A stretch of DNA of 14,854 nt from Flavipsychrobacter stenotrophus (GTDB lineage: Bacteria; Bacteroidota; Bacteroidia; Chitinophagales; Chitinophagaceae), in NCBI GenBank assembly GCA_947379685.1, contig CANCOG010000056.1:1-14854 (forward strand). The letters run 5' to 3'. Numbering within the stretch: position 1 is the first letter of the stretch; every line of letters begins with the position of its first letter. Below, piece after piece: positions 1 to 8,300 of the stretch. Position numbers and translations under genes: made by a program. The notes under the pieces were generated by a model. The model was not told the DNA's origin. It did not search any database and saw nothing but the letters and a program-made list of their open reading frames with translations.

Positions 1-617
1 GTTGTGCTGGCAATAGTGGCCTGTACACGTTTCTGGTTAACACCGTAACCCAGCTGCACCAGTGAGTGCCTGTTGAGCCTGATATAAGGGATCTTTCTCT
101 TGATCGCTTCTTCCACAATGGACCCTGTGCTCGGTCCAAGGCGTTCTTCCTCTCTTATCTCGCGCAGGTTCTGTATCTCTTCTTCAAGGTCACATGGTTC
201 GTTAGCTACCAGTGCCTGTGCAATCTTTACAGCGGCCTTGGCAGTATAGATGCCAGCCTTGGCTTCCTGGTAAGAAAATACGACATGATATATACCGGAG
301 TCCTTTGTTTCGCGTGTGCGACCAAAGCCTGTGTCCATACCAGCAAGCGTTTGGAGTTCCAGTGCAATGTGCTCTATTACATGCCCCATCCAGGTACCTT
401 CCTTTACCCTGCTGTAGAAACCACCTGGCACTCCTTCAGAACACCGGTGATCGTATAAGGTAGGCATGAGCGCCGAAAGACGCTCCAGGAAGCCCGGAAT
501 TTTATCTGTTGGTCTTTCTTCCATTTCCTCGAGATCGAGGAGCATTACAATTAGTTTATGTCTTGAGGCCGACCAGTAATTAGGCCCGTTCATCGCCTTT
601 ATATCCAATATTTTCAT
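1..617 (-). CDS. cphA: Cyanophycin synthetase, N-terminal part (cut by left edge)
   Basis: About 205 N-terminal residues are visible on the minus strand, starting at ATG 617-615 and running open to the left edge. They begin MKILDIKAMNGPNYWSASRH, the typical cyanophycin synthetase opening. The core GGFYSRVKEGTWMGHVIEHI (about residues 66-85) and ALELQTLAGMDTGFGRT after it match the family N-terminal domain. Further on, LGPSTGSIVEEAIKRRIPY and LVQLGYGV lead toward the ATP-grasp module. Known role: ATP-dependent, cytosolic polymerisation of aspartate and arginine into the nitrogen reserve cyanophycin. The family protein is usually near 870-900 residues, so the ATP-grasp and Mur-ligase-like modules that do the chemistry lie outside the window, and a complete gene cannot be confirmed. 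No cyanophycinase gene is visible on this side. The family call is firm; activity is inference. Confidence 0.93.
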   Translation of the reverse strand, partial: MKILDIKAMNGPNYWSASRHKLIVMLLDLEEMEERPTDKIPGFLERLSALMPTLYDHRCSEGVPGGFYSRVKEGTWMGHVIEHIALELQTLAGMDTGFGRTRETKDSGIYHVVFSYQEAKAGIYTAKAAVKIAQALVANEPCDLEEEIQNLREIREEERLGPSTGSIVEEAIKRKIPYIRLNRHSLVQLGYGVNQKRVQATIAST

Positions 618-909
618 ACGCCGCTTTCAATTTGTGTATTAAGGTAGTGATTTAATTGAGGATTACAAATTATTGATCTGGTCTTGACCATGTTATTTTA
701 GCTGGCCTTCCCTTTATCCATGGAATAGTTTCCGATATCGAAAGCAACACTGCAAAGTGGTTTGACGAAGATCAATTGCTTCCTTGTCCATTGTCATAGA
801 CTGAGCACTGGTACTCCTATACTTTTGTCTAAGTTTCTAACTAAAAATTATAAGTGAATGATTAGAAAATTCCTGTCTTTTAAACCGCACTGGGTAATAC
901 CCGCTCCTT

Positions 910-953
910 CCTGAAAACCGGCATCTTATAAATGCTGGTTTTCTGTTTTCAGG
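910..953. other. Pair of mutually exclusive hairpins
   Basis: Positions 913-924 pair with 932-943 as a 12-bp stem with one G-T wobble and a 7-nt loop (CTTATAA). The left arm can instead pair further right: CCTGAAAAC (910-918) is the exact reverse complement of GTTTTCAGG (945-953). The choice arises because TTTTC occurs twice on the right, separated by TG. On the plus strand the first stem is followed by TGTTTTC, a weak U-tract, so it could be a terminator, but no plus-strand gene precedes it. Role unknown. Confidence 0.45.
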
Positions 954-972
954 GGTAGGTCAAATCCTGCCC
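953..972. other. 7-bp GC-rich hairpin
   Basis: GGGTAGG (953-959) pairs with CCTGCCC (966-972) around the loop TCAAAT, with one T-G pair. It directly abuts the 910-953 hairpins and lies about 36 bases beyond the kinase 1 terminator in the minus-strand direction. It superficially resembles a tRNA T-arm, but no acceptor or D-arm pairing supports a tRNA. It may belong to one structured element with its neighbour. Confidence 0.4.
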
Positions 973-1008
973 ATTGTGAGAGGGTGGGTAAACCATTCAA
1001 CCGGAATT

Positions 1009-1036
1009 AAAAAATCAGCCCTCAAGGAGCTGATTT
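1009..1036 (-). terminator. Rho-independent terminator of kinase 1 gene
   Basis: On the minus strand the 8-bp stem AAATCAGC / GCTGATTT (arms 1036-1029 and 1019-1012) encloses a 9-nt loop. The second arm runs into six consecutive T residues (1014-1009). It starts about 29 bases after the kinase 1 stop codon, the expected place and orientation to end the signalling transcript. Confidence 0.85.
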
Positions 1037-1064
1037 GAACTTATTGAATGAAATTTTATGACAC

Positions 1065-4000
1065 CTACAACGCCTTATACTCTTCAATGATCTCCTTCAG
1101 CGACTGACGCACCAGCACACGCATTTTCTCAATCGAAGCAAGGGCTTCAGCTGTTGGCGGCATGGTGTTCAAGCTGAATTCAATATTATCCAGCAGATGG
1201 AACAGGTTATCTGCACCTATAATACCCACCGAGTTTTTAAGGTTATGAACCTGTGATTGTATCTTCTCAAAATGCCCCAGTGAAAGATCCTTTTCCAACG
1301 CATCCAGCAGCACCGGCGTCTTGGAAAGATAGATCTCCAATATTTCCTTTACTGCTGATATCTCATCGCCGACGGCATTTTTGAGGTAAGTGATATTTGT
1401 TATTTTTTTCTCACCGCCACCGCTGTCTTTTTTAGGTATCAGATCGAACATTTTCTGGTTGAGCTCGGCCGGGTTGAAGGGCTTTGAAATGTAATCATTC
1501 ATTCCTGCCTTCATACAGTTTTCCCGCTCACCTTGCATTACAGATGCCGTCATGGCCATGATCGGCGTCTTGCTTTTTAACTCCTTCCTTATTTTCGAAG
1601 TAGTTTGTATTCCATTCATTTCCGGCATCTGTATGTCCATCAGAATGATGTCATAATTGTTTTTTGCAACAAGTTCAAGCCCTTTATGCCCGCTTTCAGC
1701 AATAGTAACTTTTGCACCCCATTTTTCAATGGTGTACTTGGCCACCCGCTGGTTCATGATATTATCTTCCACCAGCAGAACGTTACAGCCCGCGAGAGAA
1801 CTTATTTTCATATTCACGAGCTGCGTCTTTTCCGGGAAGGCGTTGCTTTGGTTCAGCTTGAAATTGAAAGTGAACGTAAACGTTGTACCCTTGCCTTCCT
1901 TACTGGTAACCTTAATTTCACCTTTTTGCTGCTCAATAAGCTGCTTGGCAATGGTGAGCCCCAGGCCGGTACCTCCATACTTGCGGGTAGTATCGCTCTG
2001 TGCCTGTGTAAAACTCTCAAATATGGTATTGATCTTATTCTGCGGTATACCTATCCCTGTATCAGATATAGTGAACTCTAGTGTAAGGATGTCGTCTCTA
2101 AGGTCTTTTTGCTGAACAGTGATGGTGACACTGCCCTTTTCCGTAAACTTAAGCGCATTGTCTGCCAGATTGAGCAGTATTTGGTTCAGGCGTACCGGGT
2201 CAGCAACCACAAGGTCTGGTATCTGGCTGTCTATTTGCGAAATGAGCTGTATGTTCTTCTCATCGGCCACTGCTTTCAACGTGAAGATGACGCTGTTTAC
2301 CAGGTTCTTCAGTACAAATTCAGTTTCTTCAAAAATCAGCTTGCCGGATTCTATCTTAGTTACATCAAGTATGTCATTAATGATGCGGATCATGTTCTTC
2401 GACGACTCCTTAATGCCATCTACAAACTCTTTCTGTTCTTCAGTAAGCTGGGTCGTATTCAGCAGGTTCACCATCCCAACGACACCATTCATAGGTGTGC
2501 GTATTTCATGACTCATCTTGCCCAGGAACGTTTGCTGCATTTCCTTGGCCTCTGTGGCCAGGCGGGCGGCCTCCTGCATGGCTTCCTGTGTTTTCAGTCG
2601 CTCCGTAATGTCATACAGTGCGAACCTGTAACCTACTATATTGCCATTCTTCTTTATCAGCGTAGCTACTTGTTCTATCCAGAGTTTTTCACCGGTCTTT
2701 ATGATAATAGGGAACAGATACGTAGTTTCCTCGGTCCGGTCCAGTAATTGTTTCTGGTAAAAGGCTATCGATTTCTTGCGCCATTCCCCATCGTAGATAG
2801 ATGCGAACTGCTTACCCAGCAGGTCTTTGTCGCTATAGCCAATAGTCTTTTTTAAGCGGCTGCTTACATAAGTAAATCGCCCCTGAACATCGGCTGTAAA
2901 CAGCATTTGTGCCGATTCCTCAATCAGGTTCCTGTACATCGCTTCACTTTCTTCAAGTGCGTCGTGTGCTTTCCTAACTGTTGTTATGTCGTATGCAAAT
3001 ACAGTTGTACCGAGTAATATCCCCTTATTGTTTGTTGTGGCAGTGGCATTCAGTAATACAGGCAAATGGCTTCCATCCTTGCGCTTGTATGAAAGGTTGT
3101 AATCTTTCAAAATGCCATTCCTTGCCAGCAATTCTTTGGCTTCCTGCCAGGCGTGAAGGCTATCTACTGGTAAAATATCGTTTATGGTAAGCTTGTCAAT
3201 TACTTCATCGCGGGAGTAGCCCAACCATGCAAGTTCTGTATGGTTCATCTCCGTAAACTTTCCGTCGTCGTCGGTAGTATGGAACCCGAATGGCTCCATG
3301 TCATAACTGCCGCTCTTAGTCTGTTTTGCTGCTCCACGCGTTGCGTTGGGCGCCGAGATCTCCATGTCCGTCACATCCCTTAGCGTTCCATGAAGGCCTA
3401 TTAGGTCACCCTTGCTGTTAGTACGGTTACGTATTATTGCAATGATCTCCTTTTCATGGCCCTTACGGGTAACTATTTTGAAATAGACTGTTTCGCTGAA
3501 TACCTTGCTGCCCGGCTTACCGTCGTTAGTTTCTTTTTTTATTGTGCCCGGGTCCTTGCCTTTCTTGGTTATGATCCTGAATTCGGCTTTATCACCTGCC
3601 GGTTCTGTGCCCATGAATTTCTTAAAGACATCGTTGACACGTTCAAAATCACCGGGAATCACAAAACTCAAAATAGACTGGTCTTTTGATTTTTCGTGGT
3701 GGTAGTCGAACTCAAAAATACTATACATACCGGTGCTCCAGGTTGTATCTCTATTAATGATATTTAATTCCCAACTGCCCGTTTTCGAAAGCACTTCCAC
3801 GTCATCCAGCTTCTCTTTAAGCAGAACTTCGTTGGTAACGTCGTTCCTTATGGAAACTGTTTTTAATATCTCTTTGTTCTTGTTGGTAAAGGGTATTAAG
3901 GTTAGGTTGCTCCAGGAAATAGCACCTCGTTTATTCTGGTTTTTTACCCGGCCTTTCCATGTTTTATTATCGGTGAGACTTTCGAAAATTGCTGCATTTT

Positions 4001-4670
4001 GTTCGTCACTAAGGTCGGCCAGGTTTATGACTCCCTGATTCTTGCCCAATATCTCGCCTGCTCTCATATCTGCCAGCGCACAAAACTCTTCGTTTACATA
4101 TTCGTAGTTAAGTTTTGCATCTGTAACAGCTACCGGCGCAATCTGGTAGAGCGCTTCCTTGTAAAAATTTCCTTCTTTTTCTTCCCTCCTCAACTCCAGG
4201 GCTGACATCACTGAGGCCCTTAATATTTTTAAAGAAACTTTTTGGTGTTCATTTAATTTATTGGGATACTGGCCCATTACAGCAAGTGTACCTAACCTGT
4301 ATCCATCCTTATTAACCAGTGCTATACCAGCATAATACCTGATACCAGGGTCATGTGACACTAAGATATTTTTATCAAATCTATTGTCAGAAAGCGGGTC
4401 TGTAACCTCAAAAATATCGTCCTTTAATATGGTATACCTGCAAAAAGAAGACTCCCGGGGCATGTCCTGTACTTTCAGCCCAATATGCGACTTGAACCAG
4501 GTCCGCTTATCATCAACTATACTAATGATCGCAATGGGTGTCTTGCAAATTTCCGCGGCCAGCTGTGCCAGGCTATCAAATTCAGGTTCTGCCGCTGTAT
4601 CTAGTACATCGTACAATTTTAAAGCTGCTATGCGCCCTTCTTCGTGCTTAGACAAGGGTAATTCAAACAT
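1065..4670 (-). CDS. Hybrid sensor histidine kinase: GAF-PASx4-HisKA-HATPase-REC-HPt
   Basis: A 1201-residue cytosolic hybrid kinase with no signal peptide or membrane segment. Domains in order: GAF (about 17-163); four PAS domains (about 168-280, 290-436, 452-572, 575-692); HisKA with phospho-acceptor His721 in MSHEIRTPMNG; HATPase with N-box Asn838, DTGIGI at 870-875 and GGTGLGL at 899-905; a receiver (about 962-1077) with Glu968/Asp969, phospho-acceptor Asp1012, Thr1041 and Lys1063; and a C-terminal HPt with His1142 in VHNLKNSVG. All key residues for a His-Asp-His relay are present. Known chemistry: autophosphorylation, transfer to the receiver, then to the HPt. The likely next acceptor is the single-domain regulator encoded 192 bp upstream in the same direction (inference). 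The PAS domain at 290-436 carries an odd insertion (361-408). The signal sensed is unknown. ATG start; clear terminator downstream. Confidence 0.96.
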   Translation of the reverse strand: MFELPLSKHEEGRIAALKLYDVLDTAAEPEFDSLAQLAAEICKTPIAIISIVDDKRTWFKSHIGLKVQDMPRESSFCRYTILKDDIFEVTDPLSDNRFDKNILVSHDPGIRYYAGIALVNKDGYRLGTLAVMGQYPNKLNEHQKVSLKILRASVMSALELRREEKEGNFYKEALYQIAPVAVTDAKLNYEYVNEEFCALADMRAGEILGKNQGVINLADLSDEQNAAIFESLTDNKTWKGRVKNQNKRGAISWSNLTLIPFTNKNKEILKTVSIRNDVTNEVLLKEKLDDVEVLSKTGSWELNIINRDTTWSTGMYSIFEFDYHHEKSKDQSILSFVIPGDFERVNDVFKKFMGTEPAGDKAEFRIITKKGKDPGTIKKETNDGKPGSKVFSETVYFKIVTRKGHEKEIIAIIRNRTNSKGDLIGLHGTLRDVTDMEISAPNATRGAAKQTKSGSYDMEPFGFHTTDDDGKFTEMNHTELAWLGYSRDEVIDKLTINDILPVDSLHAWQEAKELLARNGILKDYNLSYKRKDGSHLPVLLNATATTNNKGILLGTTVFAYDITTVRKAHDALEESEAMYRNLIEESAQMLFTADVQGRFTYVSSRLKKTIGYSDKDLLGKQFASIYDGEWRKKSIAFYQKQLLDRTEETTYLFPIIIKTGEKLWIEQVATLIKKNGNIVGYRFALYDITERLKTQEAMQEAARLATEAKEMQQTFLGKMSHEIRTPMNGVVGMVNLLNTTQLTEEQKEFVDGIKESSKNMIRIINDILDVTKIESGKLIFEETEFVLKNLVNSVIFTLKAVADEKNIQLISQIDSQIPDLVVADPVRLNQILLNLADNALKFTEKGSVTITVQQKDLRDDILTLEFTISDTGIGIPQNKINTIFESFTQAQSDTTRKYGGTGLGLTIAKQLIEQQKGEIKVTSKEGKGTTFTFTFNFKLNQSNAFPEKTQLVNMKISSLAGCNVLLVEDNIMNQRVAKYTIEKWGAKVTIAESGHKGLELVAKNNYDIILMDIQMPEMNGIQTTSKIRKELKSKTPIMAMTASVMQGERENCMKAGMNDYISKPFNPAELNQKMFDLIPKKDSGGGEKKITNITYLKNAVGDEISAVKEILEIYLSKTPVLLDALEKDLSLGHFEKIQSQVHNLKNSVGIIGADNLFHLLDNIEFSLNTMPPTAEALASIEKMRVLVRQSLKEIIEEYKAL

Positions 4671-4862
4671 AATAAAAGGTATTGTTTGGGATTGACAGCA
4701 ATATTAAGCAATTTTAGCTTGTTAGGCGAACAAAGCAATTTATGATAGTTACTACATAGCAACCGGAAAGCGGGCGCAACAATGGCAGGCACACTTCTTT
4801 AGGGTTGGTGCAAATTTCTTGTAACGGGCACTATTTCCATTAAATACAGATAAAGAGAGAAG

Positions 4863-5276
4863 CTATTCTGATTTTTTCTTCTTCTGGGCGTATGTTATCA
4901 GTGCTATTGTTTCTTTCGTTAGTGGTTTTATGAGGTAATAGACTACATTTTTGTTCGCCTGCGCCCTTTCCATGTCACGTTTATCAACTGATGATGAAAG
5001 AATATATATTTTTATCCTATTTTTATGCTCTTCCGCCAGCACTTCGAATTTTTCCAGGAACTCCCAGCCATTCATAACTGGCATATTGATGTCGAGGAAA
5101 AGAATGGCTTCCATGTCGTTTCCGGCGTACTCGGTCGATACATGTTGGTACCCGGCGTGCGGGTCCGTAAATGTAGTAACATGAGCCTCTTTAAATAGCT
5201 TTTCTATACAGGCGCGGCAAATCTTATTATTTAACGCATCATCGTCGATTACTATAAAACGTGTATTCTTATCCAT
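4863..5276 (-). CDS. Single-domain (CheY-like) response regulator
   Basis: A 137-residue stand-alone receiver with no output domain. It has the acidic pocket Asp11-Asp12-Asp13, phospho-acceptor Asp62 in FLDINMP, the Ser94-Ser96 cluster at the switch Ser/Thr position, and Lys117 in IKP. The lysine-rich tail (KKKKSE) is the only sequence beyond the fold. Such regulators act by protein-protein contact or as phosphate shuttles or sinks in relays. It sits between two kinase genes on the same strand, 60 bp after kinase 2 and 192 bp before kinase 1, so it is probably co-transcribed with kinase 2. It could receive phosphate from kinase 2 directly, from the HPt of kinase 1, or from both; the sequence does not decide. 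ATG start at 5276-5274. Confidence 0.93.
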   Translation of the reverse strand: MDKNTRFIVIDDDALNNKICRACIEKLFKEAHVTTFTDPHAGYQHVSTEYAGNDMEAILFLDINMPVMNGWEFLEKFEVLAEEHKNRIKIYILSSSVDKRDMERAQANKNVVYYLIKPLTKETIALITYAQKKKKSE

Positions 5277-5336
5277 AGTTGTTTTTTACAAGGTTCTTAA
5301 AATGCAATATAGTACTAATTTATCAAAATCTCACAA

Positions 5337-7997
5337 TTAATTTATGCTTCCGGCAATTTCAAATTCCATCGTAAACTGCGTTCCTTCATTCACTTTACTC
5401 TGTATAGATATTTTCCCATCAAGCGTTTCCACTTGTGTTTTTACCATAAAAAGCCCCATCCCTTTACCCTCTGCTGCCTTTTGATGGAAGCGCTTATATA
5501 GTCCAAAAAGTTGTTCTTTGTTTTTTTCCAAGTCAATGCCCAGCCCATTATCCTTGAAAACAAGCTCAATTTTCTTGTCCAGCTTGCGGCTTCTTATATC
5601 TATGACAGGTGTAATTTCCGGTTTCTTATATTTAAGGCTGTTTGAAATCAGATTGTAGAAAATGCTATGCATATAGCTCTTCAAAGTGATCATTTCATCT
5701 ACCTCATCGAAATCACAGTTGATCTGAAACATTTCATTTTCTGTCATGCCACCAATGCTGAATCTGATGTCTTCAACTATTTGTGAGAACAACACGGCCT
5801 CCTTATTTTCATTCACCTCATGCTTCATCTGCAAAATGCGATTCAGGTCAGTTATGACGTTGTCCAGCTTTTTAACAGAAGAACTCAGGCCTTCGGCAAA
5901 AACTGTCTTGTCTTCCTCACTTAGCCCACCTTCATTCAGCGCTTCCGAGATGCCTAAAATATTTGCAACAGGTGCCCTCAGGTTATGCGAAATAATGTAA
6001 GCAAACTGTTCGAGGTCCTTATTTCGCCTGATCAGGTCGCTGGTTATTTTCTTTTCCTGAAGTTCCGAAGTTTTTCGTTCGGTAATGTCACGAAGCGACA
6101 TGATCACGCCAAGTATAACTTTATCATCGCTCCATACCGGGTGGAAATGCGCATAATACCACTTGTTCGTTCCATCGTTTTCTTCATAATTCACCTCGTA
6201 ATTCAGGTTCATGCCATGCATGGCATCCTTCAGCGATTTTCTCACCACTGCCTGCCGGGCTTCCGAAAAGTAGCTAACGGCATAGGTCCCTTCTACCAGC
6301 GTTTTATCAAGGTGTTTCTGTGAAAATTTATAAGCTGGCTGATTAAAAGAAACGACTTGTAACTGCATATCCAGCAGTACATAGGCTGTTTCAGTATTTT
6401 CGAAAATACTTCTCAGGTTAGCTTCCGATTTCTGCAATAATTCGGCCGCCATCTTGCGCTCAGTAATATCTTGCGCTGTTCCGGTTATTTTAACTTTCCT
6501 GCCGGTATGTTCATCAAAGATCACCTCACCCAGTTCCCGCACTATCCGTTCGCTGCCATCCCGCAAAATGGTACGAAACTCAACGCTGAACTCGGGGTTT
6601 TCCGGGGACGTTGCATCCAGGGCTTCCGCTACCAAATCTTTATCTTCCGGATGCAGGATGCTGTTGAAGAATTCACTGGTAGCCCTGGCTTCACTTGGTG
6701 AATACCCAAAGATCCGATAGGTTTCATCGGTCCAGTTAATAACATTATTCTCTTCTTTATCGCTCAATACCACTTCCCAACTGCCAATATGACCAATTCG
6801 CTGGGAAGCCATTAACCGGGCTTCACTTTCTTTTAGCTGATTTATAGCGGCAAGCTTGTCGGAAATATTATCATAGATAACAAGCCGGCATTTCTTTCCT
6901 TCAAAAATAATGTCGGAGGTTGTAACCTCCACTTGTATTACTGATCCGTCCTTCCTTCTGTTGCGCCATACCCCTTTCTTGCCTTGGTCAACTGGGTAGT
7001 CATCAATGGCTACATGCCTGTCATGCTGATAGTCATGCATTACTATCTCATCAGTGGTCAGGGAAAGAAATTCCTCGCGCGAGTAGCCATATTGGTCTAT
7101 CGCAGCCTTATTGACGTCAAGATAGCGCCCCGTGCCCATTTCAATCACACAAAGCGGTGTCGGGTTATTTTCAAAAAGATTCCGGTATTTTTCTTCACTT
7201 TCCACCAGCTTTATCTCAGCTTCGGTATGTTCAGAAATATCCCTGATAAAGCCATTTAACTGTACCACCTTAAGGTCGGCATCGCGAGTAACAAATATTT
7301 CAGAGTGAATATATTTTATGGGGTCGCCCGGTGCGCCAATCCTGAAGGTAAATTTCTGCCGGTTTCTGAAATTAACTGCATCTTCAATAGTCAAACGAAC
7401 AAAATCCCTGTCGTCAGGGTGCACCTTTTTGTAAAAGCCTTCCCAGGAGGGGAGCACTGTTCCGGGTTCATAGCCCAGAATCCTGTATTTCTCATCCGAC
7501 CAGTATAAAGAATCATTGACGATGTCTTCCTTCCAACTGCCGAAGTGGGCAAGCCGCTCGGCATCTTTCATTAATGTCTTTCGTGCAACCAGTTCGTTGA
7601 AGAAAGCTTCTTGCTCCTGCTTAAGGGTATACTTTTCAATAGCATTAAGCAGGGCTATCGGTAACCTTTCCAGTCCGGCTTTCAGCACATAGTCATCGGC
7701 ACCACTTTTAATGAGGTTTGCAACGTATTCTTCAGAAAGAGACTGGATTATTATGATGAGTGGGGTGCCTATGCCTCTGTCGCTCACTGCATTCAGTGCA
7801 TCAAGAGGGCTGCAGTAGGGTACTGAATCGCTCACCAGTATGGCATCAAATTTTTCCGATTTAATGGCAATCTGGAATTCAGTCTTGTTTTTTACTATAT
7901 CTACTTTAGCTGCAATCCCCGCGCGATCCAGTAATCTTTTTACCAGTTCAACGTCAGAAATCACATCCTCCAGCAGCAGCAAATTCAGGTTATTCAT
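5337..7997 (-). CDS. Sensor histidine kinase with N-terminal receiver-like domain and four PAS domains
   Basis: An 886-residue cytosolic kinase without membrane segments. Order: receiver-like domain (1-123); PAS domains at about 150-258, 269-385, 400-515 and 525-641, with PAS_3-type PDDRDF (194-199) and HPEDKDL (449-455) and repeated DITERK-type PAC ends; HisKA with His671 in SHNLRAP; HATPase with Asn786, DNGLGI (816-821) and GKGMGLF (844-850). The SHNLRAP H-box is typical of light- or energy-type multi-PAS kinases of Bacteroidota and cyanobacteria (family knowledge). The receiver looks degenerate: the switch Thr/Ser position is Ile84 and the loop after the candidate Asp57 is short, although Glu10-Asp11 and Lys106 remain. 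It is the first gene of the signalling block, 60 bp before the regulator, with a candidate promoter at 8039-8068. Its cue is unknown. ATG start. Confidence 0.95.
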   Translation of the reverse strand: MNNLNLLLLEDVISDVELVKRLLDRAGIAAKVDIVKNKTEFQIAIKSEKFDAILVSDSVPYCSPLDALNAVSDRGIGTPLIIIIQSLSEEYVANLIKSGADDYVLKAGLERLPIALLNAIEKYTLKQEQEAFFNELVARKTLMKDAERLAHFGSWKEDIVNDSLYWSDEKYRILGYEPGTVLPSWEGFYKKVHPDDRDFVRLTIEDAVNFRNRQKFTFRIGAPGDPIKYIHSEIFVTRDADLKVVQLNGFIRDISEHTEAEIKLVESEEKYRNLFENNPTPLCVIEMGTGRYLDVNKAAIDQYGYSREEFLSLTTDEIVMHDYQHDRHVAIDDYPVDQGKKGVWRNRRKDGSVIQVEVTTSDIIFEGKKCRLVIYDNISDKLAAINQLKESEARLMASQRIGHIGSWEVVLSDKEENNVINWTDETYRIFGYSPSEARATSEFFNSILHPEDKDLVAEALDATSPENPEFSVEFRTILRDGSERIVRELGEVIFDEHTGRKVKITGTAQDITERKMAAELLQKSEANLRSIFENTETAYVLLDMQLQVVSFNQPAYKFSQKHLDKTLVEGTYAVSYFSEARQAVVRKSLKDAMHGMNLNYEVNYEENDGTNKWYYAHFHPVWSDDKVILGVIMSLRDITERKTSELQEKKITSDLIRRNKDLEQFAYIISHNLRAPVANILGISEALNEGGLSEEDKTVFAEGLSSSVKKLDNVITDLNRILQMKHEVNENKEAVLFSQIVEDIRFSIGGMTENEMFQINCDFDEVDEMITLKSYMHSIFYNLISNSLKYKKPEITPVIDIRSRKLDKKIELVFKDNGLGIDLEKNKEQLFGLYKRFHQKAAEGKGMGLFMVKTQVETLDGKISIQSKVNEGTQFTMEFEIAGSIN

Positions 7998-8300
7998 ATT
8001 GCGGTCCTAAATTTATAAATATTTTTCCGCTAATCCGCCAAATTCACCCCGAATTCATCAACATACAATTACATAACACCAATATCCTGCAGGTGTCGCC
8101 ACATGAATTCGTTCAACGATCACATATGGCTGGCCATTATATGATTCTTAATTTCCCGCCGAAGGGCATCATATTGAATGTAATTTATGTGGTTTAAATT
8201 AATTAGTTAAGCCATGGGCAAGGCCGTGAATGACAATGTTCCCAATTGCAGCATGAAGCCATAGTGTGGCGATATCAGGCTAAAGGGCAAACACGATATT
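7998..8300. other. 303-bp intergenic gap before kinase 2
   Basis: The gap lies between the stop of the outer-membrane protein gene and the start of kinase 2, both on the minus strand. It holds a candidate promoter for kinase 2 (8039-8068). A short inverted repeat, ATGGC-TG-GCCAT, lies at 8126-8137. I saw no convincing terminator for the outer-membrane protein gene, no RNA gene, and no reading frame longer than about 20 codons worth reporting. Confidence 0.6.
8039..8068 (-). promoter_or_regulatory. Candidate Bacteroidota-type promoter of kinase 2
   Basis: On the minus strand TTG (8068-8066), a 19-nt spacer and TGAATTTG (8046-8039) match the Bacteroidota -33/-7 arrangement (TTG ... TAnnTTTG) at all but one fixed position. 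Transcription would start roughly 35 bases before the ATG at 7997. The call rests on a consensus match only. Confidence 0.5.

Larger units (their letters stand above)
618..1064. other. 447-bp intergenic gap between cphA and kinase 1
   Basis: No gene is supportable here. The gap is the 3' side of kinase 1 (minus strand) and the 5' side of cphA (minus strand). Its right part holds a clear minus-strand terminator (1009-1036) and two further hairpins (910-972), described separately. The left part (618-900) is AT-rich. Its longest minus-strand readings, at 698-793 and 714-797, are about 30 codons long and match no family I know. I found no good Bacteroidota promoter in front of cphA. Confidence 0.7.

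Noticed and set aside
698..797. Two short minus-strand frames of about 27-31 codons in the cphA-kinase gap (stops at 698 and 714)
   Set aside because: Too short, no recognised motif, overlapping each other in different frames; considered as a transposase remnant, but no transposase signature is present.
905..980. tRNA-like arrangement: a 7-nt loop CTTATAA on a stem followed by a T-arm-like GGTAGG-TCAAAT-CCTGCC
   Set aside because: There is no matching acceptor stem, no D-arm, a 6-nt instead of a 7-nt T-loop, and an overlong extra arm. The resemblance is taken as chance.
2109..2747. Open frame of 212 codons on the plus strand opposite kinase 1
   Set aside because: It sits entirely across the HisKA and ATPase coding region, has no family resemblance, and has no start context of its own.
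4671..4862. Possible separate promoter for kinase 1 in the 192-bp spacer after the regulator gene
   Set aside because: A TTG with 17-nt spacing to TAAATTGC exists, but the -7 box mismatches at its last two positions; too weak to report as a promoter.
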